DNA from: [Eubacterium] cellulosolvens LD2006
Lineage (GTDB): Bacteria; Bacillota; Clostridia; Lachnospirales; Lachnospiraceae
Direction of reading: 5' to 3'
Length of the DNA: 64,000 nt
Assembly: GCF_000621585.1 (NCBI RefSeq)
Contig: NZ_JHXY01000010.1
Span: forward strand, 1-64,000
In this document: positions 26,338 through 34,954 of the stretch, in pieces
Position numbering within the stretch: position 1 is the stretch's first letter
How the letters are laid out: the number at the start of each line of letters is the position of its first letter
The notes under the pieces: generated by a model
Databases searched by the model: none
Seen by the model: the letters and a program-made list of their open reading frames with translations, nothing else
Told to the model about the DNA's origin: nothing
Made by a program: the position numbers and the translations under genes

Positions 26338-27156
26338 ATGCTCATTGACCAATTGATAGAAAAACTGAGCACCATGGATGGAGTAGAGGCGATCGCGCTC
26401 GGAGGTTCCAGAGCGGGAGAAAACTTTGATTTCAGCTCAGATTATGATTTGTACGTATACTATACAACTTTGCCGGATACATCATATAGAGAGCAGATTT
26501 TCGGGGAAATTGGTACGTATAGAGAAATGGCAAACCACTTCTGGGAGTTGGAGGATGATCTGATTCTTGCGGACGGTCCCGCGGTGGATATTGTATACCG
26601 GCGCATAGAGGAACTGGACGAGGCCCTCAACAGAGTTGTGATGCTTTATCAGGCCGGAAACGGATATACCACCTGTCTGTGGCATAATCTTCTCAACAGC
26701 AGGGTTTTGTATGATCCGCAAGGGAAATATGAGGCGCTTCGGAAAAAATATGATGTGCCTTATCCGGAGCGGCTCAAGAGGAATATTATCGGCAGAAATA
26801 TGCGGCTGATCCAGGGCAGCCTGTCGTCCTATGGTCACCAGCTTGATAAGGCGGTTGCGAGGAAGGATCTGGTCAGCATCAATCACCGCACGGCAGCGTT
26901 TCTGGAGTCATACTTCGATGTGATTTTTGCGATGAATGAGCTCACGCATCCGGGAGAAAAGAAGCTGATTCCCTACGCGCTGGAGCATGCGAAGTATCTG
27001 CCGGAAAACTTCGAAGAGAACTTGAACCGGCTGTTTGGAGATCTTTATTCAAATCCGGATCGGGTGATGGAAGATTACAAAGAGATTCGCGAACAGCTCG
27101 GTGCCGAGTTGCAGAGATATATCCAGGTGGATGAGAAGTACAGGATGAAATTGTAG
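26338..27156 (+). CDS. DUF4037-like nucleotidyltransferase-fold protein
   Basis: This 272-residue protein has the nucleotidyltransferase signature GGSRAGENFDFSSDYDLYVY near residue 22, with metal-binding Asp pair SDYDLY, followed by a third acidic strand AVDIVY near 80. The helical C-terminal half matches the DUF4037 pattern. It may transfer a nucleotide to a drug, protein or RNA, but the substrate is unknown. ATG 26338 has AGGGGGAG upstream. The AlaX-like gene begins 11 bases later, so the pair may share a job related to tRNA or antibiotics. Confidence 0.7.
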   Translation: MLIDQLIEKLSTMDGVEAIALGGSRAGENFDFSSDYDLYVYYTTLPDTSYREQIFGEIGTYREMANHFWELEDDLILADGPAVDIVYRRIEELDEALNRVVMLYQAGNGYTTCLWHNLLNSRVLYDPQGKYEALRKKYDVPYPERLKRNIIGRNMRLIQGSLSSYGHQLDKAVARKDLVSINHRTAAFLESYFDVIFAMNELTHPGEKKLIPYALEHAKYLPENFEENLNRLFGDLYSNPDRVMEDYKEIREQLGAELQRYIQVDEKYRMKL

Positions 27157-27167
27157 GATCACGGGAT

Positions 27168-28385
27168 ATGGAACAGTTTAACGAAGCGTTTTACGAGGAT
27201 GAAAAACTGTATGAACGTGGAATGACCGCGGTGGTCCGGAACTGTCAGAAGGGAAGGAAGCGACATGAGATACGGCTTGACGAAAGTTGTATCTTTTACC
27301 CGGAAGGCGGAGGGCAGCCCGGAGATCGGGGAGAGCTGATCTTCGGTACAGATATGAAAAGTGTTCGCGTGCTCGATACGAAAAGGGAAGGACAGAATAT
27401 TGTGCTGTATACAGACGGACCGGTAGATGAGGGGACGGAAGTTTTGCAGCAGCTGGACTGGGATTTTCGTTTCTCGAATATGCAGGGGCACTCGGGAGAA
27501 CACATATTTTCCGGAATCGTTCACCGGAAATTCGGCTATAACAATGTCGGCTTTCACATGGGAGATACGATCCGCGTGGATTTCGACGGGACGCTTACAC
27601 CGGAGCAGATCCGGGAGGTCGAGAGTGAGGCGAACCGGTTCATATGGAAAAATGAGCCGATTGAGATTACCGTCGGCTCCGAGGAGGAAGTCGAAGATAT
27701 CGACTACAGGAGCAAGAAGGCGCTCGATGGGAAAATCAGGCTGGTGATGATTCCGGGAGCTGATATCTGTGCCTGCTGCGGCCTGCATGTCCGGAGAACC
27801 GGAGAGATCGGCGTGATCAAGTGCATTTCGGCGCAGAATTATAAGGGCGGCGTCCGGCTCGAACTTCTGTGCGGAGCAAAGGCGCTGAGCTATCTTCAGT
27901 CAGTTGAGGATCAGAATTCGCAGATTGCCAGAGAACTGTCGGTGAAGCCGGAGGAAAGCGCGCTTGCGGTTGTCAGATTGCGAAATGATCTGCTTGAGGA
28001 AAAGCAAAAGGCGGCTGCAAATATGAATCGGTATTTTCGGGCAAGAGCAGCAGGATTTTTGTCGGAAGACGAAGGCGGCCTGCGGATTGATTTCGAGGAT
28101 GAAATGTCTGTGACGGATATTCGAAGATTCTGCGACTGGATCCTGAAGCAGGGATACGCGTCCGTGGCCTGTGTGCTTGCTCCAAGAAATCCGGATGATG
28201 TGGCGGAAGGATGGAATTATACCATCGGCACAAAGGATGCTTCGACATTGGATCTGAGAGCGAAAGCGAAAGAGCTCAACGAGGTGCTGGACGGCCGGGG
28301 AGGCGGTTCACCGGAGATGATTCAGGGATCTTTTGCCGCGGACAAGGACCGGATTGCCGAAGTGTTGAAAAAATGTTTGTTGTAA
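27168..28385 (+). CDS. AlaX-like alanyl-tRNA editing protein with DHHA1 domain
   Basis: This 405-residue protein resembles the editing half of alanyl-tRNA synthetase without the aminoacylation core. The N-terminal beta-barrel has YPEGGGQPGD, the zinc/catalytic pair is GHSGEHIF (about residues 108-115) and CCGLH (about 204-208), and a C-terminal DHHA1-like domain follows a helical linker. It would deacylate mischarged Ser- or Gly-tRNA(Ala). Length fits the long AlaX class (AlaXp-L). It is probably cotranscribed with the upstream nucleotidyltransferase-fold gene. Confidence 0.88.
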   Translation: MEQFNEAFYEDEKLYERGMTAVVRNCQKGRKRHEIRLDESCIFYPEGGGQPGDRGELIFGTDMKSVRVLDTKREGQNIVLYTDGPVDEGTEVLQQLDWDFRFSNMQGHSGEHIFSGIVHRKFGYNNVGFHMGDTIRVDFDGTLTPEQIREVESEANRFIWKNEPIEITVGSEEEVEDIDYRSKKALDGKIRLVMIPGADICACCGLHVRRTGEIGVIKCISAQNYKGGVRLELLCGAKALSYLQSVEDQNSQIARELSVKPEESALAVVRLRNDLLEEKQKAAANMNRYFRARAAGFLSEDEGGLRIDFEDEMSVTDIRRFCDWILKQGYASVACVLAPRNPDDVAEGWNYTIGTKDASTLDLRAKAKELNEVLDGRGGGSPEMIQGSFAADKDRIAEVLKKCLL

Positions 28386-28452
28386 AAGGATATTCCGGAC
28401 AAAGGCTTTTGGGCACAGGTGGCTCGGAGCATATAGCATGCTTTTTGGAGCG

Positions 28453-28461
28453 TGTTATAAT
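28453..28461 (+). promoter_or_regulatory. Extended -10 promoter
   Basis: TGTTATAAT at 28453-28461 is an ideal extended -10 element about 40 bases before the next gene. A good -35 box is not visible. Confidence 0.5.
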
Positions 28462-28499
28462 TAAGTAATAAATAAAGGGGACGGGGGAAGCAAGCGTAT

Positions 28500-30536
28500 A
28501 TGCGAGACAGTCTTGAAGAGGCAAATAAAAACTTAAACCCGGGGGTTCCGCCTGACCGACCGGATCATACCCGGTACGGGATACCGCCGGAGACCTACGG
28601 GGGGATGAATGGAGGATCGGTTGCGGAATTCCCCGGCGGCTTCGTGGGACCTTACGGGGGATACAGGCCGGTGCGCACAGCACTTCCTACGGGGCTTACA
28701 CGGATGCAGTTTCTTGATCTTCCGGATATGGTGAAAATCAGGAAAAATATCCGGAGTTCGGCAGTTCTTTCGTTCGTATGTGCCGCGATTACATTGATTT
28801 TTCTGCTGATGACGCAGAGTTACGCTGCCCTGATTGATGTGGCGGTTATGATCGGCTGCGGCGTTTTTATCCTGAAGATGGCAAGCCGGGCTGCTTCTAT
28901 TGTCCTTCTTGCATATGGCGTGTTCAATTTTTTTTACTCACTGCTTGCGACGGGGACGCCAGGCGGCTGGTTGATTGTAATGTCCGGCGTATACGCCGTG
29001 ATTTACACGGTGAAACTGGATAAAGAATACAAGTCATATAAAAATGAAACTACAGGAGGAGTGTATACGATGAATGGAAATGAAAATGAGAATGGCATGA
29101 ACGGCAGCGGTTCTTTCTATTCTTATGACAGCAAAAAAGAAGACGTGGAAAACACGGCAGAGACTGTCAATGGAAAAGAACTGAATGAGAGTGCCGGTGC
29201 AGATGGGCTCGCCGGTGTCGGCGGAGCTATGGATCCGTCGCAGGCGCAAAATGGAATGGGCGGAGGCTTCGGGACAAACAGCGACGCATTTGGACAGAAT
29301 GGATTTACACAGGGCGGATATGGAAACAATGGAATGAATCAGCTGTATATGCCAAACGGTATGAGTGGTCAGAATGCTTATGAGCAGAATCCGTACGGAC
29401 AGAATCCGTACAGCCAGAACACATACGGGCAGAATGGTTTTGGTCAGAACACATATGGCCAGAATGACTTCGGCCAGAATGGCTATGGTCAGAATAACAA
29501 TGGCCAGAATGGCTTCGGCCCAAACACCTATGGCCAAAATACCTATGGCAAGAACGCTTATGGAACAGAACAGGGAAACAGTCAGAGCTCGAATGATCCG
29601 AACGGTACAACCGGCAATTATGGCACGAGCGGTGATTATGGCGCGAGCGGTAATTATGGAACGACCGGCAATTACGGCGCGAGTGGTAATTATGGCACAA
29701 CCGGAAGTTACGGTACTGGCGGAAGCTACGGACAGGTGCCGGGACGAGGTGGATTCACATCGGACAACAATTACAACCAGCCGGGTCCGGGCGGCTTCAT
29801 TCCGAACGGAAATAATTATCAGCCGGGTCCCGGAGGTTTCAATCCGAACGGAGGACAGAAACCGAAAAAGAATCACGGATTATTGATTGTGCTTATCATA
29901 ATCGGAGTTGCGGCGCTGCTTACGCTGCTTCTTGTCTTCCTTCCGAGTTGTAACGGGGGAGGAACCTCTCAGACAACGTCCAGCTCGTCTTCGGAACTGA
30001 AATCCAAGCGCGGAAAAGTTGTAACAAAAGGCGCTGATCAGAAAGACAGCAAGTCTTCGAAAAAGAAATCGGACATCTCCGGAAAATATTCGAATGGCAG
30101 CAAGAAAGGCGGCAGCACCTCCGGCGCTGATCTTGGTTCCTACGAGAGCCACATGGATGAAATTGTAGCGGCTTGGGAGTGTCGTACAGATGACGGCGGG
30201 AAAGTTGTTTTCTATACAAATGAAGACGGTACATATTGTGGATTCATCGATATCTATTATCCGGAAGGCGAAGGAAAGACATACGCTGCGGAATGGGCGA
30301 TCGGAAACACGGAAAAAGACGACAATGTCTATACCATTACAGATGAAGAAGGCAATGATTATCAGGTAGTTGCTGTCGGTGCGGACACCGGTGACGACGA
30401 GATCACCTTCGCAATTATGGATTTCGACAAAGATAAGGCACTGGCCGATGAGAGCGTTGTCACAATGAAGAGCCTTAAGCTGGACGATTCCTTCCGCAAA
30501 CTTCTTCAGACGATGGACAAAATCGCCGGACACTAA
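28500..30536 (+). CDS. Membrane protein with Q/N/G/Y-rich repeat region
   Basis: This 678-residue protein is not recognised as a whole. A proline/glycine-rich N-terminus is followed by about four hydrophobic segments between residues 80 and 175. Residues about 250-450 are low-complexity, with many YGQN/FGQN units and then NYGTTG/NYGASG units. A single strong membrane segment near 460-485 (LIVLIIIGVAALLTLLLVF) is followed by an outside domain of about 190 residues ending near MDKIAGH. The repeat region is prion-like in composition. ATG 28500 is preceded by GGGGGAAG at rather long spacing. It may act in envelope organisation, but this is a guess. Confidence 0.75.
   Translation: MRDSLEEANKNLNPGVPPDRPDHTRYGIPPETYGGMNGGSVAEFPGGFVGPYGGYRPVRTALPTGLTRMQFLDLPDMVKIRKNIRSSAVLSFVCAAITLIFLLMTQSYAALIDVAVMIGCGVFILKMASRAASIVLLAYGVFNFFYSLLATGTPGGWLIVMSGVYAVIYTVKLDKEYKSYKNETTGGVYTMNGNENENGMNGSGSFYSYDSKKEDVENTAETVNGKELNESAGADGLAGVGGAMDPSQAQNGMGGGFGTNSDAFGQNGFTQGGYGNNGMNQLYMPNGMSGQNAYEQNPYGQNPYSQNTYGQNGFGQNTYGQNDFGQNGYGQNNNGQNGFGPNTYGQNTYGKNAYGTEQGNSQSSNDPNGTTGNYGTSGDYGASGNYGTTGNYGASGNYGTTGSYGTGGSYGQVPGRGGFTSDNNYNQPGPGGFIPNGNNYQPGPGGFNPNGGQKPKKNHGLLIVLIIIGVAALLTLLLVFLPSCNGGGTSQTTSSSSSELKSKRGKVVTKGADQKDSKSSKKKSDISGKYSNGSKKGGSTSGADLGSYESHMDEIVAAWECRTDDGGKVVFYTNEDGTYCGFIDIYYPEGEGKTYAAEWAIGNTEKDDNVYTITDEEGNDYQVVAVGADTGDDEITFAIMDFDKDKALADESVVTMKSLKLDDSFRKLLQTMDKIAGH
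29365..29715 (+). repeat. Coding repeats: YGQN and NYG(T/A)(T/S)G units
   Basis: Short in-frame repeats encode about a dozen YGQN/FGQN hexapeptide-like units (about 29371-29560), then six or so NYGTTG/NYGASG units (about 29612-29712). The nucleotide copies are similar enough to recombine, so the length may vary between strains. Confidence 0.75.
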
Positions 30537-30630
30537 GATAAAAACAGATCGATGTGGATTTTTGAAAAGTGTGCATTTGCCTGCTTTTCGAATAGCGACC
30601 GATCGGTGAACCAGGTGATCAGAGTATAAG

Positions 30631-30672
30631 AAAAAACATCCGGAATGCAATGGGCATTCCGGATGTTTTTTC
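30631..30672. terminator. Bidirectional terminator between convergent operons
   Basis: AAAAAACATCCGGAATGC pairs with GCATTCCGGATGTTTTTT around a short loop. It lies between the plus-strand repeat protein gene and the minus-strand pilus operon and has A- and T-tracts for both directions. Confidence 0.9.
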
Positions 30673-30761
30673 TTATGTCTATGGAAGATTTATGCGCTTA
30701 CCATATTGCCCCCAAATCCATCCCTGAGTATTTCTGACAGGACACCGGACGAGACGGATGT

Positions 30762-31823
30762 TCACATCGAGAGGCGTCGCGCCAGCATATCCTGATTGGT
30801 GGCGTAGGTAATTGCCGTTTCGCGTGTGATCAGGCCCTTCCGGTAAAGCTGCAGAAGACTGGTGTCCATGGATTGCATCGTATCGGAAGACGCGTTTGCA
30901 ATCAGACCGTCGATTTGGTAGACTTTGTTTTCCCGGATCATGTTGCGCACGGCCGGATTAACCATCATGATCTCAAAAGCCGGGATTCGGGTTCCGGATA
31001 CAGATGGAACCAGCTGCTGGCTTATGACGGCTTTTAATACCGTAGAGAGCTGAACCGCGATCTGCCGCTGCTGATTGGCCGGGAACACATCGATGATCCG
31101 GTTGATCGTATTGGCCGCGCCCACCGTGTGAAGTGTTGAGAAGAGAAGGTGGCCGGTTTCGGCTGCTGTCATCGCTACCGCGATTGTCTCGTAGTCGCGC
31201 ATCTCTCCGAGCAGAATGACGTCCGGACTCTGTCTGAGAGCGGCCCGGAGTGCAGTGACGTAACTCTCGGTATCGATGTTAATCTCTCGCTGCGAGATGA
31301 TGGATTTGTTGTGGCGATGAAGATATTCGATGGGATCCTCTAACGTAATGATATGTGAGCTACGCTGATGGTTGATCGCGTCAATGATGCAGGCCAGCGT
31401 CGTGGACTTGCCGTTTCCGGCGGGTCCGGTGATCAGGATCATACCGTTGCTCTCACGGCTCATATTGATGATGGATTCCGGAATACAGATGCTCGCTGGA
31501 TCCGGCATGACGAAGGAAATAACACGTATAACTGCGGATAAAGAGCCACGCTGTTTAAACGCATTGACACGGAAACGGGACAGCCCGGGAATGGCAAATG
31601 AAAAATCGTCATCACCCTTTACCATCAGACGCGTGAGGTCACGATCCTTTGCGAGATGGTAGATCTGCCGGATCAGCTCCTCGGTGTCGGCGGGAACCAG
31701 TCGTGTTCCGTCCTTGATTACGACATTTCCGTTCACTCTGTGTGAGAGCGGAAGATTCGCGACAATAAAAAGATCTGAAGCGTGATTGCTGATGGCTTCT
31801 CTCAGTATATCGGTTATATCCAT
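30762..31823 (-). CDS. pilT: Type IV pilus twitching ATPase PilT
   Basis: This 353-residue ATPase of the secretion superfamily shows Walker A GPAGNGKST (133-141), the Asp box ITLEDPIEY, Walker B-region VILLGEMRD (202-210) and the His box HLLFSTLHT. The C-terminal LLQLYRKGLITRETA is typical of PilT. PilT normally powers pilus retraction. It is the last gene of a minus-strand operon that has no PilB-type assembly ATPase, so in this cluster it may be the only motor, or PilB lies elsewhere. Confidence 0.92.
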   Translation of the reverse strand: MDITDILREAISNHASDLFIVANLPLSHRVNGNVVIKDGTRLVPADTEELIRQIYHLAKDRDLTRLMVKGDDDFSFAIPGLSRFRVNAFKQRGSLSAVIRVISFVMPDPASICIPESIINMSRESNGMILITGPAGNGKSTTLACIIDAINHQRSSHIITLEDPIEYLHRHNKSIISQREINIDTESYVTALRAALRQSPDVILLGEMRDYETIAVAMTAAETGHLLFSTLHTVGAANTINRIIDVFPANQQRQIAVQLSTVLKAVISQQLVPSVSGTRIPAFEIMMVNPAVRNMIRENKVYQIDGLIANASSDTMQSMDTSLLQLYRKGLITRETAITYATNQDMLARRLSM

Positions 31824-31825
31824 GC

Positions 31826-32272
31826 TTACTCTCCATCATCATTCATTTGTAGTACCGGAAGCGAATTATCCTGGTTCATCTCAGCGGTCCAGTCCGTTTC
31901 CGATACTACTTGCCAACGAGTAATTCTATATTTATTATCGTCTAACAGCAATGAAATATGAAGGGTTTGCGTATCGTCAATTTGTTCTTTGAAATGTGCG
32001 GCCAGAGCCGCTGTATCCGGATTGGCTGCCGCGTCCCGGTTCAGAGAGGCAACTTTCTCTTCCGCCCGGTTGCAGGCAGCGTAGTATGCGGTCTGTCTTT
32101 CTGCATATGTCTTGCTTGAATCGAGATCGCTCTTGGCGGTAAGCAGAGTGATTGCGGCAAAGGTGAAGAAACACAGAATCAGGAAGACAACGAACAGCAG
32201 AGAAAAACCGATCGGCCTTGGAAAGGCGACGACGCTGCCGGAACTGTTTTTTTGCGGATTCCACCGAATCAT
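31826..32272 (-). CDS. Pilus-operon membrane protein, unknown
   Basis: This 148-residue protein has one membrane segment at about residues 22-45 (LLFVVFLILCFFTFAAITLL), a coiled-coil-like segment after it (AERQTAYYAACNRAEEKVASL), and a small C-terminal extracellular part. It overlaps the upstream gene by four bases and sits 2 bases before pilT. Position and shape suggest a minor pilin-like component. Confidence 0.72.
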   Translation of the reverse strand: MIRWNPQKNSSGSVVAFPRPIGFSLLFVVFLILCFFTFAAITLLTAKSDLDSSKTYAERQTAYYAACNRAEEKVASLNRDAAANPDTAALAAHFKEQIDDTQTLHISLLLDDNKYRITRWQVVSETDWTAEMNQDNSLPVLQMNDDGE

Positions 32273-32742
32273 GAGGGTTCACTCCTTTCGTCGAGCGCGT
32301 GTTTCACGGTCAGCGTATAGAGAACCGGCGTGGTGACCGGCTCTTTTCTGTCTTTGACGGCTTCGCATATGATATCAGCAATGCAAAAGTTATCCCGGAC
32401 GCTGAACGCAGTTGTCACGGAAAAACTGGCATTTGCGGATGTGGTACAGCTGCCGTCCTGTTTAAAATAGAGGCAGATCTGTGACTGGTCTTCCGATACG
32501 ACAGAATCCGGAAACATCTCCCGGATTCTCTGTATGCAATCGGATGGCGAATTGCTGATCCGGACAATGTCCGCGATGCTTGAGGTTCGCGTCACCGCCT
32601 GCTGGAGCTGGATCGCGTCATTGGTCAGGATGTGTGCCCTCGTAAAAAAAGTTGCGCAGATAGACGCGGTGAGAGCAAACAACGTGATTGACAAAATGAG
32701 TTCCAACAGGAAAAGGTTTGACACAGGAGCACGTCTGTTCAT
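32269..32742 (-). CDS. Prepilin-like protein
   Basis: This 157-residue protein starts MNRRAPVSNLFLLELILSITLFALTA, shortened here as SNLFLLELILSI. This is the class III prepilin layout with Glu at the fifth position, but the residue before the cleavage site is Asn rather than the usual Gly. Four bases overlap each neighbour, so the operon is tightly coupled. It is likely a pseudopilin or minor pilin of the type IV pilus system. Confidence 0.75.
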   Translation of the reverse strand: MNRRAPVSNLFLLELILSITLFALTASICATFFTRAHILTNDAIQLQQAVTRTSSIADIVRISNSPSDCIQRIREMFPDSVVSEDQSQICLYFKQDGSCTTSANASFSVTTAFSVRDNFCIADIICEAVKDRKEPVTTPVLYTLTVKHALDERSEPS

Positions 32743-33254
32743 GAATCCACCTCCTGTGAGAGCAATGCGATACAGGTTTCCGCTTCATTTCCCCAGTTGT
32801 CGACACATTTGAAATGCAAAAGATCATCCGAGAGAAAATCCAGAGATACATCCTTCAGAGGAAGAATGTGTGTACCTGCAGCCGGATGAACGCTGGAGGG
32901 ATCTGTGGTGGTCAGCTCGCACAGATTGTCTTCGTAGAAGTAGATGTAGGTCCTTACAGACGTGTCATCGAGAGCTTCCCGCGGCGTCAAAACAAGGGCT
33001 TTACAGTTCTCAAAATTCCCAAGTTCTACGGATCCACACGTATCATTCTGTCGGATTTTTTCTGTCATATAGGCAATTGCTGTCCGGGCAGAATAATCCA
33101 GTGTTGATTTATGAATGGTAGTCTCATAAACTCTGGCACCGTACATAACGACACTGATTCCGGTAAACGCAAAAAAACAGAACAGGATGATCGGAAAAAC
33201 GGTCACTATGGAAAAACGTCCCGGATTCATCTGCAGATGGCTTTTCATTCGCAA
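32739..33254 (-). CDS. DUF4860-type pilus operon protein
   Basis: This 171-residue protein has an N-terminal membrane segment (about 17-40) and the pattern ARTAIAYMTEKIRQND...GSVELG, characteristic of the DUF4860 family found in clostridial pilus clusters. It is probably a minor pilin. Its function is unknown beyond this association. Confidence 0.75.
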   Translation of the reverse strand: MRMKSHLQMNPGRFSIVTVFPIILFCFFAFTGISVVMYGARVYETTIHKSTLDYSARTAIAYMTEKIRQNDTCGSVELGNFENCKALVLTPREALDDTSVRTYIYFYEDNLCELTTTDPSSVHPAAGTHILPLKDVSLDFLSDDLLHFKCVDNWGNEAETCIALLSQEVDS

Positions 33255-33260
33255 GGCTCC

Positions 33261-33596
33261 TTACGTATCTGAATCATCGAGTTCAATAACAGCGACGTCG
33301 GGGCGGATATTTGCACCCCGCACCTGATAGTCGATGTAGAAAAGCTGGTCATTATAAGTGAGATTATAGTTTTCTTTTAGGTAATTCAGACTGAGCGGAT
33401 AGTAACCTTTGCTGGCATAACAATCCGTTATGTAGTGCTCAAGAGAAGTCAGAAGATATTCCTTCTGCCGATGAATGTTTCCGCTGGCAACCGTACCATA
33501 CGCGTAGCTGAAACCGGTGAGAAGCAGAAGCAGAATAAGCAGAGAGAAGGGCAGTGCTAATTTATTCCGCAGACGGGATTCGGCTGGTTTTTTCAT
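33261..33596 (-). CDS. Small pilin-like membrane protein
   Basis: This 111-residue protein starts at ATG 33596 behind AGAGGTG; the frame remains open to 33737 without a ribosome site. After a basic start comes one hydrophobic segment (LLILLLLLTGFSYAYG) and a small outer domain (YPLSLNYLKENYNLTYND) like the tip domain of short minor pilins. The prepilin Gly-Phe-Thr-Leu-(Ile)-Glu motif is missing. Confidence 0.7.
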   Translation of the reverse strand: MKKPAESRLRNKLALPFSLLILLLLLTGFSYAYGTVASGNIHRQKEYLLTSLEHYITDCYASKGYYPLSLNYLKENYNLTYNDQLFYIDYQVRGANIRPDVAVIELDDSDT

Positions 33597-33720
33597 AGGC
33601 ACCTCTTTTCTGACGAAGCGAATAAACGGATCACTTAGCCGCTGATTCTCTATGACACAGTTCCCTGATCGTTTTCTGTATGAATAGTTTTCAGTTTTGT
33701 ATATTTGCCTGATGGCCAAA

Positions 33721-33743
33721 GAACAAATGCTTTGCATTTGTTC
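33721..33743 (-). repeat. Short perfect palindrome inside pilus operon
   Basis: GAACAAATGC-TTT-GCATTTGTTC forms a 10-bp stem in the 180-base gap between pilC and the first pilin-like gene. It could be a processing site or a partial terminator that lowers expression of the distal genes. Confidence 0.5.
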
Positions 33744-33776
33744 CCCTTCTCGAGAATGTCGCAGGAGGTTTTCTTT

Positions 33777-34832
33777 TTAGAGACTGGACATGATTCCGAG
33801 GAGCGGAAACATAACGGAAAAGAGGATTGCTCCGACGATCAGAGACAACACGATTGCGAGAACCGGTTCAATTGCCGCGAGCCTGTTATTGAGGCGCCGG
33901 TTGACCTGTTCCTGACAGAGATCGGCAATCTGGGCGAGAACCGTCTCCAGCGTACCGGTTTTTGCGCCGACAACAGTCATTTTCGCGTAGAGACCGGAAA
34001 AAATCTCGTTGTTCAGAAGACACTGGGAAAAGGCGGTACCTGCCGACAGTTCTTCGAGAACCTTTTGAAGTTTCTTCTCAAAATCGGGGTCTTCGTTTAA
34101 ATCCATTGCGAGATACAGCCCCTGTTCCGGAGTAAGGCCACTGGCGATTGCCATGCTCATGGCGCTGGCAAACCGGCAGATCGTGATTTCTTCATACCCC
34201 TTGCGAATGCTCCGGAAGTGGCGGCCTACATTGTGCCAGAATTTTTTTCCGCCTTCAAAAGTCGTTGAAAAAAGTCCACCGATCAGGACGATCGCACAGA
34301 TCAAAAGGACGGTGATTCCGTAAGTGCGAAGGAATTTACCGGCGGAGATAAAAAGGAGCGCGGGACCGCTGATAGCGGCTCCGAGTTCACGGAAAACCTG
34401 TTCAAATACAGGCATGACGCGGACGATGAGAACGAGGATAACAGCAAGCATGATCATTGTCATCAACGCAGGATAGACAACAGAGTTGATCGTGTTGCGG
34501 CGAATCTGTTCCTCGCGGTTGTAGTGGAGACTCAGTGACTCCATGACTGTGTCAAGGTTACCGGTCTCCTCGCCGATCCGGGTCATTTGTGTCATATATG
34601 TCGGGAAATGCCCGGACTTCTCCAGGGCTTTATAGAGAGAACCAGACTTCTGCATTTCGTTCTGAATTTCAGTCAGAACAGAATGGTATTTTTTGTCGTC
34701 TGAATCATCTTTGAGAATAGAAATGCCCTCAAGACCGGAGATGCCGGCCTTGAGTATAAGCGCCATCTGTCCGGCAAAAGCGGACAGTTCAGGATTTGAA
34801 AGATAATGAGATATTGCTTTTGATTTTTCCAT
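33777..34832 (-). CDS. pilC: Type II secretion F / PilC-family inner membrane protein
   Basis: This 351-residue protein shows two repeated cytoplasmic T2SSF domains (FAGQMALILKAGISG near residue 15; CRFASAMSMAIASGLTPEQG near 205) and three membrane segments. PilC is the platform for pilus assembly and contacts the ATPase. ATG 34832 has AAAGAGG at good spacing. It is the first gene after the minus-strand promoter at 34916, so the operon runs pilC, four small membrane genes, pilT. Confidence 0.9.
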   Translation of the reverse strand: MEKSKAISHYLSNPELSAFAGQMALILKAGISGLEGISILKDDSDDKKYHSVLTEIQNEMQKSGSLYKALEKSGHFPTYMTQMTRIGEETGNLDTVMESLSLHYNREEQIRRNTINSVVYPALMTMIMLAVILVLIVRVMPVFEQVFRELGAAISGPALLFISAGKFLRTYGITVLLICAIVLIGGLFSTTFEGGKKFWHNVGRHFRSIRKGYEEITICRFASAMSMAIASGLTPEQGLYLAMDLNEDPDFEKKLQKVLEELSAGTAFSQCLLNNEIFSGLYAKMTVVGAKTGTLETVLAQIADLCQEQVNRRLNNRLAAIEPVLAIVLSLIVGAILFSVMFPLLGIMSSL

Positions 34833-34915
34833 TGTTCTGCCTCTTTTTATCAGTTTCGAAAGGGAACAGCTTCGGTTGAAAAACGACAATAAATCAAAAT
34901 ACTTTATGATATATC

Positions 34916-34944
34916 AGTATATCAGCTATTCGGAATGACGGCAA
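34916..34944 (-). promoter_or_regulatory. Promoter of the pilus operon
   Basis: On the minus strand TTGCCG (34944-34939) and TATACT (34921-34916) are exactly 17 bases apart. This sits between the transglutaminase stop and pilC and shows that pilC can begin its own transcript. Confidence 0.6.
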
Positions 34945-34954
34945 CTGCCTGTAA

